64,000 nucleotides of DNA, from the NCBI RefSeq assembly GCF_000152965.1, contig NZ_CH902583.1, forward strand, positions 2,673,892 to 2,737,891. Direction: 5' to 3'. Below are positions 61,230 through 64,000 of this stretch, in pieces; within the stretch, counting starts at the first letter, position 1, and every line of letters starts with the position of its first letter. Under the pieces are notes generated by a model that was not told the origin of the DNA, made no database searches, and saw only the letters and a list, made by a program, of their open reading frames with translations. Origin of the DNA: Roseobacter sp. MED193. GTDB lineage: Bacteria; Pseudomonadota; Alphaproteobacteria; Rhodobacterales; Rhodobacteraceae. A program made the translations under genes and the position numbers.

Positions 61230-61931
61230 ATGGAATTTTCTACGCCTCTTATCCCCGCGACTTTGGTGCGCCGCTACAAGCGTTTTTTGGCCGATTGCCT
61301 GCTCCCCAATGGCCAGGAGATCACCGCACATTGCCCCAATCCCGGTTCTATGCAAGGGCTGGCAGAAGCGGGAATGCGGGTTTGGCTGGAACCCAATGAG
61401 GACCCCAAGAAGAAACTGAAATATGGCTGGCGCTTGGTGGAGCATAACGATGGCCATTTCTCTGGTATTGATACATCCGTTCCCAACCGTGTGTTGCGTC
61501 GTGCACTGGAAGCGCAACAAATCACTGAACTTGCGGATTACACGAGCGTGCAGCCCGAGGTGAAATATGGCGAAAACAGCCGGATCGATTTTCTGCTGCG
61601 GCATCCCGACCTTCCGGATTGCTATATAGAGGTAAAAAGCGTCACGCTCATGCGTCAGCCAGGATTGGCTGAATTTCCCGATAGCGTGACCAAACGTGGT
61701 GCTAAACACCTCGAGGAATTGACCAAAGTGGCGCAACAGGGGCATCGAGCGGTGATGCTTTATCTTCTGCAACGCACCGATTGCGAGCGCTTTCAGCTGG
61801 CTGATGATATCGACCCGACCTACGCGCAGGCCTTTGATGTTGCACAACGGAACGGGGTTGAACGGTTGATTTACGCGACGCAGATCAGCCCGAGAGGAGT
61901 AACCCTTGGGGCTCCAATCCCGGCGGTGTGA
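61230..61931 (+). CDS. sfsA: DNA/RNA nuclease SfsA
   Basis: 233 residues from the ATG at 61230, which follows GGGAGGGG and matches the usual SfsA length. SfsA was first described as a sugar fermentation stimulation protein and has a PD-(D/E)XK-like nuclease core. Visible landmarks are TPLIPATLVRRYKRFLADCLLPNGQEITAHCPNPGSM, SRIDFLLRHPDLPDCYIEVKSVTL with the D...ExK catalytic set, FPDSVTKRGAKHLEEL and GHRAVMLYLLQR. It is divergent from map. Confidence 0.95.
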   Translation: MEFSTPLIPATLVRRYKRFLADCLLPNGQEITAHCPNPGSMQGLAEAGMRVWLEPNEDPKKKLKYGWRLVEHNDGHFSGIDTSVPNRVLRRALEAQQITELADYTSVQPEVKYGENSRIDFLLRHPDLPDCYIEVKSVTLMRQPGLAEFPDSVTKRGAKHLEELTKVAQQGHRAVMLYLLQRTDCERFQLADDIDPTYAQAFDVAQRNGVERLIYATQISPRGVTLGAPIPAV

Positions 61932-62066
61932 CCTACCTTAGGTTTGCATGAGAAGGGCGTGTTGGGGTGAGGCGTTCGCGTGGGTTTTAACCTAACGCCA
62001 AATCCTACCCGTTTGCCCGAAGGCCAGCGTCAGACTTGCTTGCAGGATTACGGGTCTCCAGCCCCA

Positions 62067-62099
62067 CTCTGGCACAACGCGGGGAAGGGTGTGCCAGAG
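62067..62099. terminator. Hairpin between convergent sfsA and the GT41 gene
   Basis: CTCTGGCACA and TGTGCCAGAG form a perfect 10-bp stem with a 13-base loop. Neither side has a T-run, so termination would be weak. It lies 16 bases after the end of the minus-strand gene. Confidence 0.45.
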
Positions 62100-62114
62100 A
62101 AACACTGTGAGGCC

Positions 62115-64000
62115 TTACCGCATCTGATTGGGCAACTCGCTAGATATCTTGGCAAAAGCCGAGGGTGGGAGATGCGTTTCCAGGGCAGGCGAGTCCGTCA
62201 CGTCTAGATGGGCAGGTGGCAGGCCCTGCAAATAGCGCGCGTAGGCCATGTCAAAGCCCTGCTCCAGCGCTTTGGTAAAGCCCTTGGTGTCAAAAAGCGG
62301 CGTGGAGAGGCGGTTGCGTTGCAATTTGCTGCGCAGGGAGGCCAGCGCATCTAGATCATTTGCGAGCTCCAGAGCACGGGCCTCGTAGTCTGCGGCGGAT
62401 TTGGCGATCATTTCTGGCAGGCCCATTGCGCTCACCAGGCTGGCCCCAACGCGCGAAGCAAACTGGCGCCCAGGCAGCGTGAGGACTGGGAGACCCGCCC
62501 AGAGCGCATCACTTGCCGTTGTATGCGCATTTACCACAAAGGTATCAAGAAACAGATCTGCGGCTCGATGCCGGGCGAGGTGTTCTTCCTGGGCAATGCG
62601 GGGCGCAAAAATCAGACGATCGGGATCTTGGCCTCGACGCTTGGCCTCTTTGCGCAGGTTTGTCTTGGAGGTCTCGCTGCAGTCCAGCAGCCACAGGACA
62701 CTGTCTTCGACCTGGTCAAGTAAGCGCATCCAGATATCAAATTCAACTGGGGTGATTTTATAGCTGCTATTAAAGGAGCAGAACACAAACCCGTTGTCCG
62801 GCAAGCCGCAGTCCTTGCGGGTGTATTGGCGCCCAGAAAAAACGCGCTTGTCATCATTGACCTGATAGCTGTGTGGCAACCGGATGAGATGTTCCTCAAA
62901 GTAGCGCTCGCTACCGGCAGGGCAGGTGATGTGATCGCCAATAAAGTAGTCTATCGCAGTACTTCCCAAGGTTCCTGGAAAGCCCAGGTAGGACATGTGC
63001 AGAGGGGCCAGCCGATTGGCAAAGAGGGTCATGCGGTTGTTGCCGGTAAAGCCCTTCAGATCAATGGCGATGTCCAACTTATCCGCGAGAACCTGCTGTG
63101 TGGCCTCCGCGTCGGTCAGCTGGTGGATGTCCTTAAAAATGGTGACCGCCTGGCTGACACGGCGCCGCATGGCATCTTCGGGGGCCGTATCATAGGAATA
63201 GGCAATGATGTCAAAGCGGCTCTGATCATGGGCCTCAAAAAGCCCGGCCATCAGGCGCATTGTGGCGTGGTCGTGAAAGTCCGAAGAGAAATAGCCTATG
63301 CGCAACCGGTCCGGGCGATCTGTTCCGATCAGCTCCGCAGGGAGGGGTGTTGCGGATTTTACCTGGGGCAGGGCTGCGTTTGAATAGGCTTGGATGCGCA
63401 GACGCAGGAGGTCTGGGTTGTCCTCAAAGGTAAGAGAGGCGAAAGCCGAACAGGGCTTGCTGGTGAGGCCAAGCTGGCGACGGAATTGCTGATACTCCTC
63501 CATCCAGCTCCAATCATTCAGATGGGCCTGAACGTGCAGTTTGTCTGCGCGGGTTCGGTCGTCACTGGGGGTGGTTTCCAAGATGTGTTCGAACCGCTTG
63601 ATGGCCGCTTCTTTGTCGCCATCCAGAGATTGCAGTTGTGCCAGATTGTATTGGGCGCCACTCAGCTCAGGAGCCAGCTCTGTGGCTTGCTCCAAAAAGG
63701 TCTTTGCCTGCTCGACGCGGCCCGTTCTCAGCAATACATTGCTATAGTTGAAGAGAATTACGGCGCTCTTGGGGGCTAGTTTGCAGGCCCTTTCCAACAG
63801 CGGCTCAGCCTCGGCTAGACGGCCCAGATCCGTGAGGGTGTTTGCCATATTGTTGAGTGCACTCAGCGTGTCCCCATCTAGCGAAAGGGCCTTTTTGTAG
63901 AGCGCAAGCGCATTGTCGATTTGCCCCTGAGCGCGGTGCACGTCGCCCAAGGAAGAAAAGATAGCCGGGTCCTTTGGATTGAGCTCGCAAGCCTTGTTCA
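62115..64000 (-). CDS. TPR-containing GT41 (O-GlcNAc transferase-like) glycosyltransferase, 5' end missing
   Basis: The frame is open to the right edge, so the N-terminal TPR region continues outside; about 628 residues are visible. At least three TPR units appear first (PAIFSSLGDVHRAQGQIDNALALYKKALSLDG and so on). The catalytic domain begins near RLRIGYFSSDFHDHATMRLMAGLFEAHD. It contains DLKGFTGNNRM, APLHMSYLGFPGTLGSTAIDYFIGD, FVFCSFNSSYKITPVEFDIWMRLL and DTFVVNAHTTASDALWAGLPVLTLPG, the UDP-sugar site of the GT41 family. Bacterial GT41 proteins modify proteins or act in glycan synthesis; here the acceptor is unknown. Confidence 0.9.
   Translation of the reverse strand, partial: NKACELNPKDPAIFSSLGDVHRAQGQIDNALALYKKALSLDGDTLSALNNMANTLTDLGRLAEAEPLLERACKLAPKSAVILFNYSNVLLRTGRVEQAKTFLEQATELAPELSGAQYNLAQLQSLDGDKEAAIKRFEHILETTPSDDRTRADKLHVQAHLNDWSWMEEYQQFRRQLGLTSKPCSAFASLTFEDNPDLLRLRIQAYSNAALPQVKSATPLPAELIGTDRPDRLRIGYFSSDFHDHATMRLMAGLFEAHDQSRFDIIAYSYDTAPEDAMRRRVSQAVTIFKDIHQLTDAEATQQVLADKLDIAIDLKGFTGNNRMTLFANRLAPLHMSYLGFPGTLGSTAIDYFIGDHITCPAGSERYFEEHLIRLPHSYQVNDDKRVFSGRQYTRKDCGLPDNGFVFCSFNSSYKITPVEFDIWMRLLDQVEDSVLWLLDCSETSKTNLRKEAKRRGQDPDRLIFAPRIAQEEHLARHRAADLFLDTFVVNAHTTASDALWAGLPVLTLPGRQFASRVGASLVSAMGLPEMIAKSAADYEARALELANDLDALASLRSKLQRNRLSTPLFDTKGFTKALEQGFDMAYARYLQGLPPAHLDVTDSPALETHLPPSAFAKISSELPNQMR

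Noticed and set aside
1-64000. CRISPR arrays, tRNA or rRNA genes, insertion sequences, prophage genes
   Set aside because: No regularly spaced direct repeats, no cloverleaf-like segments, and no transposase, integrase or phage structural genes were seen anywhere in the window.

Overview
The window is 64 kb of chromosomal DNA from an alphaproteobacterium of the Rhodobacteraceae/Roseobacter group. The evidence is the gene content: a leuC-leuD and leuB neighbourhood next to rsfS and rlmH, a glcDEF cluster, DUF1523, a BenE transporter beside an XRE-cupin regulator, an aminotransferase that reads like the Paracoccus aromatic enzyme, and creatinase. The base composition (moderately GC-rich) and the strong GGAG-type ribosome sites fit. 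I can support the family but not a genus. About 58 protein genes are called. I saw no rRNA, tRNA, CRISPR array, insertion sequence or prophage. Both edges cut genes: an ABC permease at the left and a TPR/GT41 protein at the right.

Layout. 1-2.3 kb: the end of an export permease and its HlyD-type adaptor. 2.4-8.5 kb: two large glycosyltransferases on the minus strand. One is an unusual fusion of a galectin-like domain, a GT31-like domain and a C-terminal GT2-type domain. 8.7-20.3 kb: a Na/phosphate transporter, the leucine genes (leuB separated from leuCD by about 4.4 kb of other genes), a LysR/epimerase divergent pair, rsfS, rlmH and rpiB. 20.4-27.5 kb: glycolate oxidase glcDEF with a palindromic operator candidate, a trypsin-like protease, a small heat-shock protein, a TetR regulator with two tandem palindromes, and a single-domain globin. 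27.5-31.5 kb: succinate-semialdehyde dehydrogenase, a formamidase-like hydrolase and creatinase. 31.8-36.1 kb: phosphatidylserine synthase, two membrane proteins, a branching GlcNAc-transferase-like protein and a sulfotransferase. 36.1-36.6 kb: a gene-free island of hairpin repeats.

36.6-50.8 kb: ilvD, benE, an XRE-cupin regulator, a DMT exporter, smpB, an overlapping sulfurtransferase/aminotransferase pair, glnK-amtB, a class A penicillin-binding protein, and MlaC and MlaA homologues. 51-62 kb: a type I secretion ATPase and adaptor without a visible substrate, then RidA, GDPD, FemAB-like, phhB, peroxiredoxin, a FAD reductase, rsmD, a HAD phosphatase, map and sfsA. 62.1-64 kb: the TPR/GT41 glycosyltransferase, running out of the window.

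Themes. Surface glycan building recurs at 2.4-8.5, 33.6-36.1 and 62.1-64 kb. Branched-chain amino acid synthesis (leuB, leuC, leuD, ilvD) is spread over the window. Nitrogen and C2/C4 salvage is represented by glnK-amtB, creatinase, gabD and glcDEF. The most unusual item is the galectin-GT31-GT2 fusion protein. Several sharp palindromes upstream of regulators give testable operator predictions.
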